Assembly (NCBI RefSeq): GCF_031882575.1
Contig: NZ_CP134772.1
Location: 2,003,001 to 2,067,000 of the forward strand
DNA: 64,000 bases
From: Pseudomonas sp. VD-NE ins
GTDB lineage: Bacteria > Pseudomonadota > Gammaproteobacteria > Pseudomonadales > Pseudomonadaceae
Direction of reading: 5' to 3'
Shown here: one piece after another, positions 54,067 to 63,276 of the stretch
How positions within the stretch are numbered: the stretch's first letter is position 1
How the letters are laid out: each line of letters begins with the position of its first letter
Program-made: the position numbers and the translations under genes
Notes under the pieces: generated by a model
The model's input: only the letters and a program-made list of their open reading frames with translations
Told to the model about the DNA's origin: nothing
The model's database searches: none

Positions 54067-54351
54067 TCAGCCTTGTGGCTTGAGGATCACGGTGCCTCTT
54101 TCGTCATAGGTCAGTGGTGTATCAATGGCGACGAGAGGGGGGGTATCAGAAGGCGGGTTGGGTTCGACTGGCTTGCTGGGATGGTAAATGACCCCTGGTT
54201 GCAGAACCGGTGTATCCGGACCCGGATACTTGATGGTGATTTCACCGGAAGCGATCTTCTCCTTGAGTTTTTCCGCGCCAGCCTTGCCGGCTGCGATCTG
54301 TTCGTCCGTGAGTTTTACGACAGGCATATTGGGGAATCCGTTGATTTGCAT
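54067..54351 (-). CDS. Small proline-rich hypothetical protein
   Basis: 94 residues, AAGGAG six bases before the ATG. The N-terminal half is a Lys/Glu-rich helix (LTDEQIAAGKAGAEKLKEKI), the C-terminal half proline-rich (PGPDTPVLQPGVIYHPSKP). No family recognised, no signal peptide. The strong ribosome binding site supports it. Confidence 0.72.
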   Translation of the reverse strand: MQINGFPNMPVVKLTDEQIAAGKAGAEKLKEKIASGEITIKYPGPDTPVLQPGVIYHPSKPVEPNPPSDTPPLVAIDTPLTYDERGTVILKPQG

Positions 54352-54591
54352 GTTCTCTCCTTGAGATTCATTTGTATGAAAAAGGGCAACGGCCGGTGCT
54401 CAGGATTCTTTAGCAAAGCGTGACCAACGGTTCATCGTTGTGTTTGAATTTTGTAGGCCGCTCGTCGGGCGTCGGCTGATCTGAATAACAAGTCCAGGAA
54501 TGACCGGCTAGTCTCAAAAGCCTTGGAGGTCGATATTTTTTCAGGCAAAAGGGTTTTTGCCGGTGTCGATCTGTTGCGACGGGGCGAAGGT

Positions 54592-54780
54592 ATGACTGAT
54601 CCGTATATAGAAGACGATGGCGCTGAATTTTCCTTCAATAACTGCGTACGGTGCGGCCAGACCGAGTATCAGTCAGGTTTTGGCGAGGATCCGGTGCAGA
54701 TCGGCAAAATCAAATCCGCGGCACCCAAGGGACCGAAGGCGAAATTTCTCCCCAAGGTCACCACGCGATCCAGAAAATAA
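54592..54780 (+). CDS. Possible 62-residue protein
   Basis: From ATG 54592 (MTDPYIEDDGAEFS); GAAGG directly upstream is close for a ribosome binding site, and a TTG at 54523 is an alternative. It contains a CVRCGQ motif and a basic C-terminus (KGPKAKFLPKVTTRSRK). A hairpin terminator follows on the same strand, supporting transcription. Unknown function; could be spurious. Confidence 0.42.
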   Translation: MTDPYIEDDGAEFSFNNCVRCGQTEYQSGFGEDPVQIGKIKSAAPKGPKAKFLPKVTTRSRK

Positions 54781-54794
54781 TCATTATTCTGAAT

Positions 54795-54820
54795 AACCCC
54801 GTCATTTCGCGGGGTTTTTT
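54795..54820 (+). terminator. Terminator
   Basis: ACCCCG/CGGGGT stem followed by TTTTTT. Confidence 0.82.
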
Positions 54821-54937
54821 ATGGCTGAATGCGTGAGGAAATTTCTTACAGGCGATGGCGATGAATTCGCTGAGCTTTCACAAACTTTTCACGTCTGCCG
54901 CAGTAGGGTGAAGCCATCCGTTAGAAAGCAAGTCTCC

Positions 54938-54965
54938 AGCCCGTTTCCCCAGCGGGCTTTTTTTT
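54938..54965 (+). terminator. Terminator without upstream gene
   Basis: AGCCCG/CGGGCT stem followed by T8. Confidence 0.8.
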
Positions 54966-55104
54966 GCCTGTCATAAAACCTTTTCCAGAATCGCTGTCCA
55001 ATCGGCGCTGAGCGCGCGAAGCCTCTGATTTTGGCTGGACTTTTGCGCGGCGACGGCATTAAATCCCGGCCCTTTTTGTCATCCCTATTTTTGAGGTTTA
55101 CGTC

Positions 55105-55476
55105 ATGCGTTTAACACTGCCCGCTCTGGTTCTAGGGCTTCTGGTTGCTCAAGGTGCAATGGCTGCCGGCGATGGTACTGCGGCGCTGGGCGGTGGTCTG
55201 GGTGGCGCACTGGGTAATGTCGTCGGCCAGAAGATGGGCGGCAGCACTGGCGCGGCCATTGGCGCCGGCGTAGCAGGCGCGGCGGGCAGCGCAATGGCGG
55301 CGCGCAAGGGTAGCCGGACCAAAGCGGCGATTGGCGGCGGTGTCGGTGCAGCCGGTGGTTCGGTGATCGGCAACAGCCTGGGCGGCAGAACCGGCGCCAC
55401 GATTGGTGCAGGCCTGGGTGGCGCAGCTGGCGGCGCAGTGGGCAGCAACTTGTCCAAAGGTCACAAGCGTCACTGA
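55105..55476 (+). CDS. Exported glycine-zipper protein, copy 1
   Basis: 123 residues with a signal peptide (MRLTLPALVLGLLVAQGAMA). The mature part consists of about five GxxxG-type glycine/alanine segments (GGGLGGALGNVVGQKMGGS, GGGVGAAGGSVIGNSLGGR) with a basic tail (KGHKRH). Such zippers insert into or line membranes and occur in outer-membrane and toxic peptides. Close paralogue of the next gene; a terminator separates the two. Role unknown. Confidence 0.88.
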   Translation: MRLTLPALVLGLLVAQGAMAAGDGTAALGGGLGGALGNVVGQKMGGSTGAAIGAGVAGAAGSAMAARKGSRTKAAIGGGVGAAGGSVIGNSLGGRTGATIGAGLGGAAGGAVGSNLSKGHKRH

Positions 55477-55493
55477 GACTGATCGTTTGTCAG

Positions 55494-55522
55494 AAAAAGC
55501 CCGGCTCGATGTCGGGCTTTTT
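55494..55522 (+). terminator. Terminator after glycine-zipper copy 1
   Basis: AAAAAGCCCGGC..GTCGGGCTTTTT hairpin. Confidence 0.85.
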
Positions 55523-55613
55523 CATGGCTGAACGTTTTCCCCGTTTGCGTCTCCAATCTCACATAGGCCCATGTCTGGGCGGACTGTCCCGCTTCGGGAA
55601 CTGTGAGGTTCAT

Positions 55614-56033
55614 ATGCGCTTGTCATTATCTGCACTGTTTTTCGGCTTGCTGGTAGCACAAGGGGCGATGGCCGCTGGTGATGGCACCGCCGCTGTGGGT
55701 GGCGGCCTGGGCGGCGCGCTCGGCAATGTGGTCGGTGGACAACTCGGTGGCAGTACTGGCGCGGCGGTAGGTGCGGGTGTTGGTGGCGCGGCGGGCAGTG
55801 CCGTCGGCGCGAATAAACGCAATCGAACAGAAGCCGCCATTGGCGGTGGTCTCGGTGCGGCGGGTGGCTCGGTCGTCGGCAACAGTCTCGGCGGCTCTAC
55901 GGGTTCGACCATTGGCGCAGGATTGGGCGGCGCGGCGGGTGGTGCGGTCGGTAATAACCTGGGTGACGATGGTGGCTCTCATTCGGGTGGCGGTCATAAG
56001 CACAAGAATAAACATAAAAACCGCCATCATTGA
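55614..56033 (+). CDS. Exported glycine-zipper protein, copy 2
   Basis: 139 residues from ATG 55614, GAGG five bases upstream. Signal peptide MRLSLSALFFGLLVAQGAMA. Zipper segments match copy 1 in number and order, but the C-terminal tail is longer and rich in His, Lys and Gly (SGGGHKHKNKHKNRHH), which could bind metal or nucleic acid. Arose by tandem duplication with copy 1. Confidence 0.88.
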   Translation: MRLSLSALFFGLLVAQGAMAAGDGTAAVGGGLGGALGNVVGGQLGGSTGAAVGAGVGGAAGSAVGANKRNRTEAAIGGGLGAAGGSVVGNSLGGSTGSTIGAGLGGAAGGAVGNNLGDDGGSHSGGGHKHKNKHKNRHH

Positions 56034-56048
56034 TGGCGGGTTAAACGG

Positions 56049-56074
56049 AAACCCGGCATTTTGCCGGGTTTTTT
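56049..56074 (+). terminator. Terminator after glycine-zipper copy 2
   Basis: AACCCGGCA/TGCCGGGTT stem followed by TTTT. Confidence 0.85.
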
Positions 56075-56155
56075 GCATTTGCTCGTCGGGCTTCGGAACG
56101 ATTGGTTGTAGGGCTTTTCGAACGTCATACACGCCACGAGATGATGAGGTTTGCC

Positions 56156-56323
56156 ATGACTCCCGAGACTGAAGGCAAGGAAGAGAAAGGTTCGAGTGGA
56201 CTGCCGTTTATCAATGATCCGGGGAATGAGGATCCGGGGTCGCTGATGGATGATGCGACGGTGCCGTTGAATGATTCGGATGAGGCGGATATGGAGTATG
56301 AAGAGGATGAGGATGAGCAGTGA
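56156..56323 (+). CDS. Small acidic protein
   Basis: 55 residues from ATG 56156 (MTPETEGKEEKG), TGAGG seven bases upstream. Strongly acidic C-terminus (DEADMEYEEDEDEQ) and a middle stretch LPFINDPGNEDPGSLMDDA. No hydrophobic segment. Resembles small acidic proteins seen in other pseudomonads; function unknown. A terminator follows. Confidence 0.68.
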   Translation: MTPETEGKEEKGSSGLPFINDPGNEDPGSLMDDATVPLNDSDEADMEYEEDEDEQ

Positions 56324-56362
56324 GGGGTAATAGGTTGAGTTGAAAGTCTGGAATTGGTTTTA

Positions 56363-56388
56363 AGGGCCTGAGTGAACAGGCCCTTTTT
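56363..56388 (+). terminator. Terminator after small acidic gene
   Basis: AGGGCCTG/CAGGCCCT stem followed by TTTTG. Confidence 0.85.
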
Positions 56389-56435
56389 GTGGTCGTGTCT
56401 AATCGGTATCTTTTGAATTAGCCAATACATACAGG

Positions 56436-56828
56436 TTACTTATACCTGACATTTTTTTGATTTTTTTTTAGCTCTATATATTCTTTGAGTTCTTTTTTAA
56501 TGGTTTCTTCATCGCAATATTTTCTATGTTTAGAGGGTCTTTCACGGGCAAAATTGTATAGGCGCCAAGTATCAAACCCATTGATTTCACCGTTAGGGCC
56601 ATAGTCGAAGTCTACGCTTCCTGTCGATAAATTGATGCGGCAGCCAATACCATGCAATTCATATTTAACGCCTCGAGTAACTCTCCCGCATCGCTTTATT
56701 GCCTTGGTGCGCCAAAGCCTTCGAATGTCTCGAGTGCCAAATTTTCGCTCAAATATCAGGGTGCTGGACTCCACCATGGAGATGAAGTCATTTATCAGGA
56801 TGTCCAAAGTTTCATTTTGGTCGCTCAT
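56436..56828 (-). CDS. DUF6896-like putative immunity protein
   Basis: 130 residues, GGAGAAGAAG upstream, clearly AT-richer than the core genes. The motif ELHGIGCRINLSTGSVDFDYG followed by NGFDTWRLYNFA matches my recollection of the DUF6896 family, which often sits beside polymorphic toxins and is presumed to confer immunity. The matching toxin is not in the window. A dead paralogue lies 280 bp upstream at 57104. Confidence 0.8.
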   Translation of the reverse strand: MSDQNETLDILINDFISMVESSTLIFERKFGTRDIRRLWRTKAIKRCGRVTRGVKYELHGIGCRINLSTGSVDFDYGPNGEINGFDTWRLYNFARERPSKHRKYCDEETIKKELKEYIELKKNQKNVRYK

Positions 56829-57103
56829 CTTCTTCTCCGGTGATCCAATCTGTCCAGGCCCACATTGTTTGCTGACTCTAATATATCTTCAGTGTTTTTA
56901 AGGCGCATTTTACGTTTTGAGGTTGGATGTGAGTATAAATTTCATATTGGTGGAAGTTTTCCTTGCTGCTACGCGATGGAGTCTGCTCGAAATATAGGTA
57001 TGTCATTATGTTGGATTTGTTGTTCTAATTTTTAGAAGGATTTGAAGTTGGTTTCTAATCTAAGTTTATTCAGGTGTGCAAGTCGCGCGAGAAAATATAA
57101 AGG

Positions 57104-57494
57104 TCATCGGATAGCGACATTTTTTTCAATTGTCTTTAGCGAAACGAGCTCCTTGAGTTCTTTTTCGAGTGTATTCATGTCGCAGTAATGTTCATGCACG
57201 AGCGGCCTTTCTAAGGCGTAAATGTAGAGGCGTCATACATCAAAGCCATTGATCCTTTTGTTAGATCCAAAATCGAAAACTATTGATTCTGATGGGAAGT
57301 GAATGGCGCACCCGACGCCGTGTAGTTCATATTGAATTCCATTGGTTATTTGTCCGCGGCGTTCGATTTGTCCGCTCCGCCATAGTCATAGAATATTTCG
57401 ATTGCCAAATTTCTCTTCGAATAGCTTTGTGCCTTCATCGACTTTGGAGAGAAAGTCAGTGATCAGTAATTTTTTTGGGGGGGCAATTTTTCAT
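57104..57494 (-). pseudogene. Decayed paralogue of the DUF6896-like gene
   Basis: Readable throughout as a homologue of the 56436 gene (LFEEKFGNRNI, YELHGVGCAIHF, INGFDV.RLYIYA, KELKELVSLKTIEKNV). It has two in-frame TGA codons at 57386-57388 (Arg position) and 57233-57235 (the conserved Trp of the FDTWRL motif), plus a likely frameshift in a C6A7 run near the start. Dead by at least two nonsense changes. Confidence 0.85.
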
Positions 57495-57533
57495 AACTAC
57501 CGATGTTTTATATTTTATGGAGTGGATCATTCT

Positions 57534-57875
57534 TCAGATAAACAGTATCGAGGATTCTTCTGCGGTTGCTGAAACTTTAAAACGAGAGTCCATTTTTGCG
57601 ATTGTTAATTGAAATTTTTTTTGGTTTGGCAAGTTGCTTATGAATAATTCCTCTATTTCACTGCACGTTATTCCAATTCGACAAGTGTTGAATTCGATGT
57701 TCTTCCATTTTCTTGGAGGCGCGTCCGGGGTTTCGGATATATCGAATCCTAGGATGACAGTGGAATAATTATTTTCGATTTTTAAGGTAAAAAGATTTAT
57801 TTCGCCAATGGCTATTGGAGAGCTAAAAATCATGTTAAAAAAGGTGCTTCCCTGTATGTCGTTCCAATGCTTCAT
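57534..57875 (-). CDS. Imm50-like immunity protein
   Basis: 113 residues from ATG 57875 (MKHWNDIQGS), with AGGAG six bases upstream, which settles the start. AT-rich. WNDIQGSTFFNMIFSSP at the N-terminus and PPRKWKNIEFNTCRIGITCSEIEEL in the middle fit the Imm50 pattern as I remember it. An orphan immunity gene in the tail of the rhs locus; the cognate toxin tip is not present. Confidence 0.8.
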   Translation of the reverse strand: MKHWNDIQGSTFFNMIFSSPIAIGEINLFTLKIENNYSTVILGFDISETPDAPPRKWKNIEFNTCRIGITCSEIEELFISNLPNQKKFQLTIAKMDSRFKVSATAEESSILFI

Positions 57876-57911
57876 GGTTGACTCCTGAAAGAGTAGTGAT
57901 AGATGCGTCAA

Positions 57912-58184
57912 TTCTCTCTTCGGTATTTTTCACGAGCTGTTCATTTAAATGACCAACTCGTGGGAATGGCATCGCTGGCGAAGCATCGCGCGAAGAGTAT
58001 TTCGAGGTATGGCATGTATGTGATTGATATCCTCGCCGCTTCCGACATCATGCACCGGAGCTAATTGGACAACGTTGAGGTAAACATTATGGATCTCCTA
58101 TGAAAGCGGGGTTGCCAGCAAAGGGATAACTGATACACCAATATTTCAGTTAATCAAAAATGATGGGGGCTTATCCAAGGGGAC
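57912..58184. other. Gene-free stretch in the immunity array
   Basis: 273 bp without a supported gene. The composition is like its AT-rich neighbours, so it probably holds decayed fragments. Confidence 0.4.
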
Positions 58185-58499
58185 TTAAATATTACTGTAT
58201 GGAGCTTTTCTGATAACCACAAAAATGTGTTTCAACCACGTATTTCCGTCTTGCCAGTCATGCCAATAGCAATAACAGCATCCAATTTCTTTCAGTAAAA
58301 AATCTCGAATTTTATTTTCTGTCACATTCATCACCAGCAAGGCATTGATTTCCTTTATCACGCCCTCCACTACGCAATCTTCTGAGTCTGCTAGGAAAGC
58401 TCTAATAACATCGTCTGCCAAGTCAAACTCACACATCCAATCCTCATGAAAATAGGCTCCGAGAAACTGGAATAGTTTAGGAAAATCTTCAGTTGTCAT
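58185..58499 (-). CDS. CdiI-like immunity protein
   Basis: 104 residues whose ATG lies 11 bases inside the end of the rhs reading frame. FPKLFQFLGAYFHEDWMCEFD followed by a helical FLADSEDCVVEGVIKEINALL fits the CdiI_2-type immunity family, which pairs with RNase A-type CDI toxins. It should bind and block the C-terminal toxin encoded by the overlapping rhs 3' end. AT-rich. Confidence 0.83.
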   Translation of the reverse strand: MTTEDFPKLFQFLGAYFHEDWMCEFDLADDVIRAFLADSEDCVVEGVIKEINALLVMNVTENKIRDFLLKEIGCCYCYWHDWQDGNTWLKHIFVVIRKAPYSNI

Positions 58500-61455
58500 T
58501 TACAAAGCCCGTCAAGATAAAATAACCAAGTTGTGAAGTGGTGTCTCGCCGCAGCACTAGTCTAATACTAAATAGCGGATCTAGCGTTCCACTCTGTCTC
58601 ACAACACCCACGCCAGCAGGAACAGACACTCGCTCATTGATTACAAGATTGTTTGTGTTACCTACTAGAAAATTATCAATATTTACTTTGTTACTCCTGA
58701 TAACATTAGAGAGTGCAGCTTCAGCCTCTGCCCTATTATGAAATGTTGACGCAATAGGTATGTTCGGCTCAGCCATTAGTCTAGCTCTCAGTTGAGCCTC
58801 CGATCTATTGACATGTCTCGCAATAGCATGTCCACCGCGAGACTCGTGGGCCTCTAATCCCCCTCCTGGAACAATTTCACTATACGGCCCATCTGCCTGT
58901 ATCGCTCCAGGACACGGAGTGCAGGCCAACCCCAACGGATCCACCCACCCCGTCGGATTCGGCACGTACTGGTACTGATTCAACCCACCGGCCAACTTGA
59001 TCGGATCCGGCGTCAGATACCGTCCCAGCCTCGGGTCGTAATACCGGTGGCGGTTGTAATGCAGGCCGCTTTCGCCGTCGAAGTATTGCCCCTGAAAACG
59101 CAGCGGCTGGTTCAGGTAGTCCTCGCCGGCCAGGGTCAGGGCGGCGACTTTGCCGTAGGCGTCGTATTGCGCGGACCAGACGATGTCGCCGCTGTAGTCG
59201 GTGAGTTCCTGCGGGGTGCCGAGGTGGTCGAGTTGGTAGTAGAAGGGGCAGGCTTTTTGCGGGCCTTTGCCGTCGAGCAGCGCCAGCGGGCGGAAGGTGC
59301 CGGGTTCGTAGACGTAGCTGCGGTATTCGCTTTCGCTGCTTTCGGCAACGAGGTGGTCGCCTTGCCAGAAAAACTCGGTGGTCTCGCCATTGACGGTTTT
59401 GCTGATGCGTCGGCCGAAGGCGTCGTAGCGGTAACTGGCGGTCTGGCCGTCGGGGCGGGTCAGGCCGATCAGGCGGTGCTGGCTGTCGTAGCGGTATTCA
59501 GTGACGAGTGTCTGTGCGCGGCCACGACGTTCGCGGATCAGGTTGCCGAAGGCGTCGTAGTCATAGTGGCGGTCGCCCTGCATGAGCAGGCGGTTGCCCT
59601 GGATCTGGCTGGGGCCGGGGCGGTCCTGCATCAGCAGGTTGCCGGCCGGGTCGTGGGCGAAGCTTTCCGGCAGTTCGTCGCGTGAGTGACGTACGCGGAT
59701 GAGGCGGTCGAGGGCGTCGTAGCCGTAGGTACGCTGGCCGTGACGGCTGTCGGCGATGTGGGCGAGATTGCCGTTGGCGCTGTAGGCGTAATCGCGGTGG
59801 TACAACGCAGCGCGCTGATGACCTACGGCGTGGGCGAGTAATCGTCCCTGATCGTCGTAGGAATATTCGCTGAGCAGCAGGCCCTGCTGGCGTTGCAGTT
59901 CACGACCGGACTGGTAGACGTGACGGGTCAGCGGCGTGCCGTTGAGGTCGATGTCGGTCAGCGCGCCACCCTTGGCGTGGCGGTAGTCGAGCACGCTGTT
60001 GTCCGGCAGGCGCATGCGCTTGAGCTGGCCGCAGGCGTCGTAGCGGTAGCGCAGGGTGCCCCAGCCTTGATGCTCGGTGATCAAGCGGTCCTGACGGTCG
60101 TACTCGAAGGCCAGCGGGTGTTGCTGGCCGTCGTCGACACCAATCAGACGGCCGAGGCGGTCGTATTGGTAACTGACCTTGATGCCGTCGGGCAGGGTTT
60201 TGACCAGCAGGCGCCCGGCCGCATCGCGCGCATACGCCGTGACTAACTGCGAGCCGTCATCGCCGAACTCGGTCTTTTCCAGCAGATGCCCGTTGAGGTC
60301 ATAGGCGTACGCCGTGCGGCGACCGTCAAAACCGCTTTCCTGACGAATCAGCCCGGTCGGCGTGTAATCCAGCCGGTACTTTTCACCGGATTCGTTTTCG
60401 ATCTCGGTGAGCAATAACTGCGCGTGGTCGTAGCGGTACTGCACCCGCGTGCCGTCGGGGTTGATCCGCCGCGAAACCAGGTGCAGATCGTCGTCGTATT
60501 CGTAGCGGGTAATGCGCCCGAGTTCATCGCGCTCGGAAGTGACCTGACCGTAGGCGCCGTAGCTGTAGGCGCGGGTGCTGCCGGTAGGAAACGTCGTCTG
60601 AATCAATCGGCCGACGGCGTCCCAATGCTGACGGGTGACCGCACCGTGTTCGTCTGCGGTGGTGGTCCGCCGCCCCAGTGCGTCGTAGGAAAAACGCCGC
60701 ACGCCACCGTCGGGCAGGGTTTCTTCGGTCAACTGGCCAAGGCTGTTCCAGACCAAGCGATGGCGACTGCTGTCCGGGTAGCGGATCGACAGCAACTGGC
60801 CACGGGTGTCGTAGTAGTAATGGGTGACCTGACCGTCGGGGTCGACCGCTTCGGTGACATCGCCCTCGGCATTGCGCCGGTAGATCCATACCGCGTCGCC
60901 GCGTGAACGCCGATAAAGGAAACCGTTGCGATACTCGTAGGACGTAGGCGCCTCGTCCGGCGGAATCAGCGCCACCAGCCGTCCGACCTCGTCGTAGCGG
61001 TATTCGGTGACCGCGCCTAACGCATCCTGCTCGGCGATCAAACGCCCGGCATCGTCATAGGCCTTGAGCTGCTCGCCACCGTCGGCCTCGACCTTGCGCA
61101 CCAGCCGCGCTCGCTCGTCGTGCACGTAAGTCTCTTCGGTGCCATCGACGTAATGCACCGCGACACTGCCGTCGTCGCTCCAGACATAACGCGTGTCCAT
61201 CTGCGAAAACGACGCCCAATGGCGCACGCAACGGGCGGCTTTCCCCGACCGCTCCCACTCCCAGAAGAAACTCGCGCCGCCGGCCAGTTGCCGCTGCAGG
61301 ATCACGTGAGCGTCGTCGTAGTCGTAACGCTCGCTGTCGCCGACGGCGTTGCTGGCTTCAATCAGGTGCTGATAGGCGTCGTAGCGGTAGCTGACCAGCG
61401 CCTGTTCGGTGCTCCAGGCACCGTCGCGAAACACCTGGTAATCAACACCGAGCAA
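58489..61455 (-). pseudogene. Rhs core and RNase A-like toxin tip, cut off by a stop codon
   Basis: 988 codons in the same frame as, and directly after, the TAG that ends the reading from 63276. It contains dozens of YD/RHS repeats (YRYDAYGR types), then the hyperconserved core GLHYNRHRYYDPRLGRYLTPDPI and DPLGL near residue 841. The ~145-residue variable tip reads GGLEAHESRGGHAIARHVNRSEAQL and STFHNRAEAEAAL, matching bacterial RNase A-type toxins (CdiA-CT). Its only own start would be a TTG next to the TAG, without a ribosome binding site. Either a pseudogene or expressed by readthrough. Confidence 0.85.
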
Positions 61456-63276
61456 CTACGCCCGGTCATAGCGCAACAACAGCGAACGCCCGGCGCCGTT
61501 GTCCAGGCGCTGCACCCGGTCAGAGCGATCGCGCTGCACCGTCAGACGATTGCCATAGGCATCGCTGATCGCCGTCAGCCGTCCCGCGCGAAAGTGATAG
61601 AACCGCGCCGTTTCCCCGGCCAGCGCAAGGATCAGTTGCTCCGGCTCATCGCCCAGAAAAATCGCCGCCCGCGACAGGCTATTGTGAATCGCCGGTCGTT
61701 CAACACTCGGCAATGGAAACCGGGTGCGCCGGTTTTCGTGATCGACCCAGACCACAAAGTCGCCTTCAAACGCCAGCCGATGCGCCAGCGAATGACTCCA
61801 GCCAAACCCCAGCCCGACATCGATCTCGGCGGCGCTAGAGCGATACAACCGGGTGAACTCAAACGACAACACACCATCAAGCAGCGCATCGTTCAGAGTC
61901 AGCAGCTCTTCGCCGGTGACCATCGACACCGGGCAACCATTGGTGCAGGTGCGCGGCACGCAATCAGCGCTGTCGCCGTTGGGGTTTTTCGCCTGATCCG
62001 GCGAATCGTCGTGAGGTTCATGCCGTTCCAACCGGCTCGAAGCGCCAGACTTGTCCCGCGCCAGCGGAGCCGGATTCGGCACCGTCAACACCAGTGAATC
62101 GGCCTGACGAATGTTCAGCGGTATCGCCGGTGTCGGTTTCAACTCGACGTCACGCGCGTGAAGCATCAACGGCCGCAAGGCGCTCGCGTGTTTGTTCAGT
62201 TCCGGTGCCGACGTCAGCTCCGCCAGCCGCAACGCTGAAGCCGCCAGCCACTCGCGCGCCCGCGGCGACTTGACCTGCGCCAACGCCTTGCTGCTCAAGC
62301 GTAGTGGCACGCCGACGCCGCCCGACAACGCCGTCAGCAGAAAACCGATCAGCAGTTCGGCCCGAACCTCGGCCACCACTTCGGCCAGATACTGCGGCGG
62401 CAGCATCTTCAACCAACTGGTAAACGCCGCCAGATGAATGAACAGCAGTGGTTCGTCACTGAGGATCAACAGGCCGTTGGCAATGGCGTCGCTGGAGGCA
62501 TTCAACAACGCCTCAAGCTCGGCCTCGCTGAGGTATTCCAGCAATTTTTCACTGTTGGCCTGCAAGTCGGCGAGCAGGGCAAATACCTGTTTGATGTCGT
62601 CCCAGACGCGATTCAGGGCTTTCTCGAATCCACGCCAATCGGCCTGTTGCAATTGACCATAACGGTCCAGAAACCCGGCGCTGGAAAACTCCTTCCACTG
62701 TGGTTGAAACCCTGCCCACTCAGCGCGCAGCCAGCCTTCCAGGCCTGCAATGACACCCTCATAAGAGGCATACAAAGCACGCACATGGTCGGTGGACACA
62801 TCGGGAAAGAAGGTGATGCGATAACGCTGGCCCCGATCGCAATCAGTCACCTGCAGAATGCCGCTGGGGCCGATGGTGTAACGCAGCGGCTCGCCGAACG
62901 TCAGCACACCGCCGACATCGGCAAGCACCGGTTCGAGCGTCACCGGCGTGTCGCCAATCGGCACGAACCGCGCGGCCTCGAACATGTGCACCAGCGTCAG
63001 CGACCCACTGGCCGAGCACATGACCACCGATGAACTGAGCGGTTGGCGCGACTTGATCGGCGCGCTGAGGCGCACGTCGTTGCCGACAGTGAAGACCTGC
63101 TCGACATCCAGCGCGGTCCCGGTCCAGAACTGCTCGGCCCAGGCGTCGTAGTTGTTCAGGCACAGGCGGAACTCGCGGATCAGGTGTTCGAAGTCCGGCT
63201 CGTCGGGATTCAAAGCAGCAACAACGAGCAGGCCGATGCTGTTGTTCAGAGCCAGAAGCCGTTCGGGTTGAAACAT
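61456..63276 (-). CDS. Rhs N-terminal part ending at premature TAG
   Basis: 607 residues from ATG 63276 (a GTG at 63294 is possible; neither has a strong ribosome binding site). The N-terminal ~400 residues lack a recognised PAAR or secretion module and contain one hydrophobic stretch (LLIGFLLTALSGGVGVPL). Then comes CPVSMVTGEELLTLNDALLDG, the usual entry to the RHS shell, and the first repeats. The frame stops at TAG (61456) after LLLRYDRA; the following codons continue the Rhs sequence. Together with 58489-61455 it makes one gene of about 1600 codons. Confidence 0.85.
   Translation of the reverse strand: MFQPERLLALNNSIGLLVVAALNPDEPDFEHLIREFRLCLNNYDAWAEQFWTGTALDVEQVFTVGNDVRLSAPIKSRQPLSSSVVMCSASGSLTLVHMFEAARFVPIGDTPVTLEPVLADVGGVLTFGEPLRYTIGPSGILQVTDCDRGQRYRITFFPDVSTDHVRALYASYEGVIAGLEGWLRAEWAGFQPQWKEFSSAGFLDRYGQLQQADWRGFEKALNRVWDDIKQVFALLADLQANSEKLLEYLSEAELEALLNASSDAIANGLLILSDEPLLFIHLAAFTSWLKMLPPQYLAEVVAEVRAELLIGFLLTALSGGVGVPLRLSSKALAQVKSPRAREWLAASALRLAELTSAPELNKHASALRPLMLHARDVELKPTPAIPLNIRQADSLVLTVPNPAPLARDKSGASSRLERHEPHDDSPDQAKNPNGDSADCVPRTCTNGCPVSMVTGEELLTLNDALLDGVLSFEFTRLYRSSAAEIDVGLGFGWSHSLAHRLAFEGDFVVWVDHENRRTRFPLPSVERPAIHNSLSRAAIFLGDEPEQLILALAGETARFYHFRAGRLTAISDAYGNRLTVQRDRSDRVQRLDNGAGRSLLLRYDRA

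Larger units (their letters stand above)
54781..55104. other. Intergenic region with two terminators
   Basis: No gene seen between the two hairpins and the glycine-rich gene. The presence of a second terminator at 54938 without a gene before it leaves room for a small RNA between about 54821 and 54965. Confidence 0.4.

Noticed and set aside
54432..54638. 68-codon minus-strand reading
   Set aside because: No ribosome binding site, Ser/Pro/Arg-rich composition; the plus strand has a better candidate followed by a terminator.
58489..61455. Independent rhs gene starting at TTG 61455
   Set aside because: The start is created by the TAG directly before it; no ribosome binding site, and the upstream frame continues the same Rhs protein.
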